This document shows positions 62,655-64,000 of a stretch of DNA of 64,000 nucleotides, piece after piece (position 1 is the first letter of the stretch; each line of letters opens with the position of its first letter). Source of the stretch: Fodinibius sp964490705. GTDB taxonomy: Bacteria > Bacteroidota > Rhodothermia > Balneolales > Balneolaceae. The stretch is taken from NCBI GenBank assembly GCA_964490705.1, contig CAZBCG010000001.1:1-64000 (forward strand), in the 5' to 3' direction. A program made the translations under genes and the position numbers. The notes beneath the pieces are model-generated. The model ran no database searches. It had not been told where the DNA came from and was given only the letters and a program-made list of their open reading frames with translations.

Positions 62655-64000
62655 TCAGATATCCGGAATCTTCTCTGCAATATCCAACACTACGTCCCGC
62701 AATAATTCAATATCTTTGTTTTTGGTACGGTGGTTGATAAAGCAAACACGCAGCGCTGTTTTGCCTCTAATTTTTGTCCCGGTTAAAAACACACGTCCAT
62801 CCTCTTCTATACGAGCAATAACCTCATCATTCAACTCATTTAGCTCCTGATCATCCCATTTCCCGGAATTATACCGAAAGCAAACGATCGAAAGCGGTGC
62901 CGGTGCCATCAGCTCCAGCTCCGGTGTTTCCTCAATCAGGTCCACTAAGTACTGCGCTTTAGCAATATCATTGGCAATCTCTTTACGGATGCGTTTCGCC
63001 CCATAGGCTTTGAGCGTCATCCACACTTTGAGCGCTTTGAACTCTTTGGTAAGTGGCAGGTTATATTCCATCAGGTCAGTCCGATTGCCATCTTGCTCAT
63101 CCGATTTCAGATAATCGGGCATAGTACTAAATGTCTGCCGCAAATGATCGGGATCTCTTACCAACAAGCCGCCCGCTTCAAACGGCACATACATCCACTT
63201 ATGGGGATTTACAACCACAGAATCGGCCTCCTTAATACCATCAAACAACTGCCCTACACCCTCAACGTTGGCTGCGGGACCTCCATAGGCCGCATCCACG
63301 TGGTACCAGAGATCGTGCCGCTGGCAAATTTCAGCTACGGCTTGCAGATTATCTACCGCCCCGGAATTGGTCGTCCCGGCCACAGCAATAGCACAAATTG
63401 GATGCCGGCCCCGGTTTTTATCCGCCTGGATATGGGCTTCCAGCTCTTCGATATCGATGCGCATCTGATCATCGACCGGAATTTTGCGTAAATAATTTTT
63501 ACCTAAGCCCAGCATGTCCATCGCCTTGTCAAAGCTGGAATGTCCTTCCTCAGAAACATAAACCGTCATCGGCTTTGAGCCATATATTCCATCCTCCGAG
63601 ATATCCGCCGACGCTTTCATCTTTCGCGCCACCGCCATGGCATTGAAGTTCGCCACCGATCCTCCGCCGAGCAACACCCCGGCACTGCTCTTGGGATAGC
63701 CGATAAACTCGGCCACCCAGCGCATCACCAGGCGTTCTAATTCAGTGCTTACCGGTGACGAATGCCACTTCAAATTATTTTGATTGAGCGACGCCTTGAC
63801 CATCTCGGCCAGCACCGCCACTTGGTTTCCCCCGCCGGTAATGTATCCGAAATAGCGGGGCCCCACACTGTTTGTTATCGAATGCAATACTTTTGAACCG
63901 ATTTCATCCAGCAATTCATCTATATTTTCAGAATTTTCCGGCAGCGATTCGTCCAGCAACTGTTGCACCTCAGCGGGTGACTTTCCGGCAAAGACCTTGC
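62655..64000 (-). CDS. Group II PLP-dependent decarboxylase (partial; 5' end beyond window)
   Basis: The frame is open to the right edge of the window; an in-frame GTG at 63968 is not the natural start, since KVFAGKSPAEVQQLLDE precedes it. Family blocks seen: GPRYFGYITGGGNQVAVLAE, SPVSTELERLVMRWVAEFIG, VSEEGHSSFDKAMDMLGLG and DLWYHVDAAYGGPA. The PLP lysine lies in VVNPHKWMYVPFEAGGLLV. This is the aromatic/glutamate/tyrosine decarboxylase family; the substrate is unclear. At least 448 codons are present. Confidence 0.9.
   Translation of the reverse strand, partial: KVFAGKSPAEVQQLLDESLPENSENIDELLDEIGSKVLHSITNSVGPRYFGYITGGGNQVAVLAEMVKASLNQNNLKWHSSPVSTELERLVMRWVAEFIGYPKSSAGVLLGGGSVANFNAMAVARKMKASADISEDGIYGSKPMTVYVSEEGHSSFDKAMDMLGLGKNYLRKIPVDDQMRIDIEELEAHIQADKNRGRHPICAIAVAGTTNSGAVDNLQAVAEICQRHDLWYHVDAAYGGPAANVEGVGQLFDGIKEADSVVVNPHKWMYVPFEAGGLLVRDPDHLRQTFSTMPDYLKSDEQDGNRTDLMEYNLPLTKEFKALKVWMTLKAYGAKRIRKEIANDIAKAQYLVDLIEETPELELMAPAPLSIVCFRYNSGKWDDQELNELNDEVIARIEEDGRVFLTGTKIRGKTALRVCFINHRTKNKDIELLRDVVLDIAEKIPDI

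Noticed and set aside
1..64000. CRISPR array, tRNA or rRNA genes
   Set aside because: No regularly spaced identical repeats, cloverleaf or rRNA core sequence was seen on reading the intergenic regions.

Overview
The window is a contiguous, gene-dense bacterial chromosome segment of moderate GC. Its gene content suggests Bacteroidota/Balneolota (Balneola/Fodinibius-like). The signs are a fused chorismate mutase-prephenate dehydrogenase, a small HU-type protein beside a HU/SPOR membrane protein, a LolA-FtsK-ComB cluster, many lipoproteins and SPOR/TonB envelope proteins, weak Shine-Dalgarno signals with several GTG/TTG starts, and one promoter-like TAnnTTTG element. The genus is inferred from family content only. 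I saw no rRNA, tRNA, CRISPR array, transposase or integrase.

Layout. 0.1-11.7 kb: lipid-methyltransferase-like protein, uvrB, tyrA, a triple-PAS sensor kinase, nitroreductase, DUF3267 protease-like membrane protein, ferritin, a YCII-domain protein, a large membrane gluzincin and proline dehydrogenase. 11.8-18.8 kb: envelope lipoproteins (DUF4097 adhesin-like, Bor-like, cupredoxin, LVIVD/anchor-B), a CoA-transferase and a divergent CI/Cro-like regulator pair. This stretch holds several broken genes: a Bor-like relic, a frameshifted secreted protein and a frameshifted repressor. 19.2-24.3 kb: one tight leftward operon of outer-membrane beta-barrel, HU-like protein, HU-TM-SPOR protein, ExbB, ExbD and TonB. 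24.5-29.0 kb: an accessory cassette (subtilisin-like lipoprotein with a G7 frameshift tract and two tandem propeller lipoproteins) bracketed by a 42-bp direct repeat of the 3' end of the neighbouring flippase-like gene. 29.0-34.0 kb: comB-ftsK-lolA-flippase-like operon. 34.2-37 kb: gcvT and the Mrp-type ATPase.

37.3-49 kb carries the whole histidine-to-glutamate route (hutG, hutI, hutH, hutU), all leftward but interspersed with unrelated genes (VOC proteins, TPR protein, methyltransferase, amidohydrolase, DUF456). A proton-dependent peptide transporter follows divergently from hutU, so peptide import and histidine catabolism sit back to back. 51.4-56.1 kb: lipoprotein, mnmE, short-chain dehydrogenase, MFS exporter and secG. 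56.2-60.9 kb: MscS channel, a repeat-rich intergenic block, an SRAP/YedK-family protein lacking the usual catalytic residues, a CPBP protease, and a DEAD-box-fold protein whose ATPase motifs are nearly all degenerate. 61.2-64 kb: two PLP enzymes (alpha-oxoamine-synthase family; group II decarboxylase running off the right edge).

The strongest candidates for something undescribed are the two adjacent pseudoenzymes (57.7-60.9 kb), the repeat-bracketed protease/propeller cassette with a possible phase-variable tract, and the HU-SPOR-TonB operon. Intergenic regions carry at least three families of short palindromic repeats.
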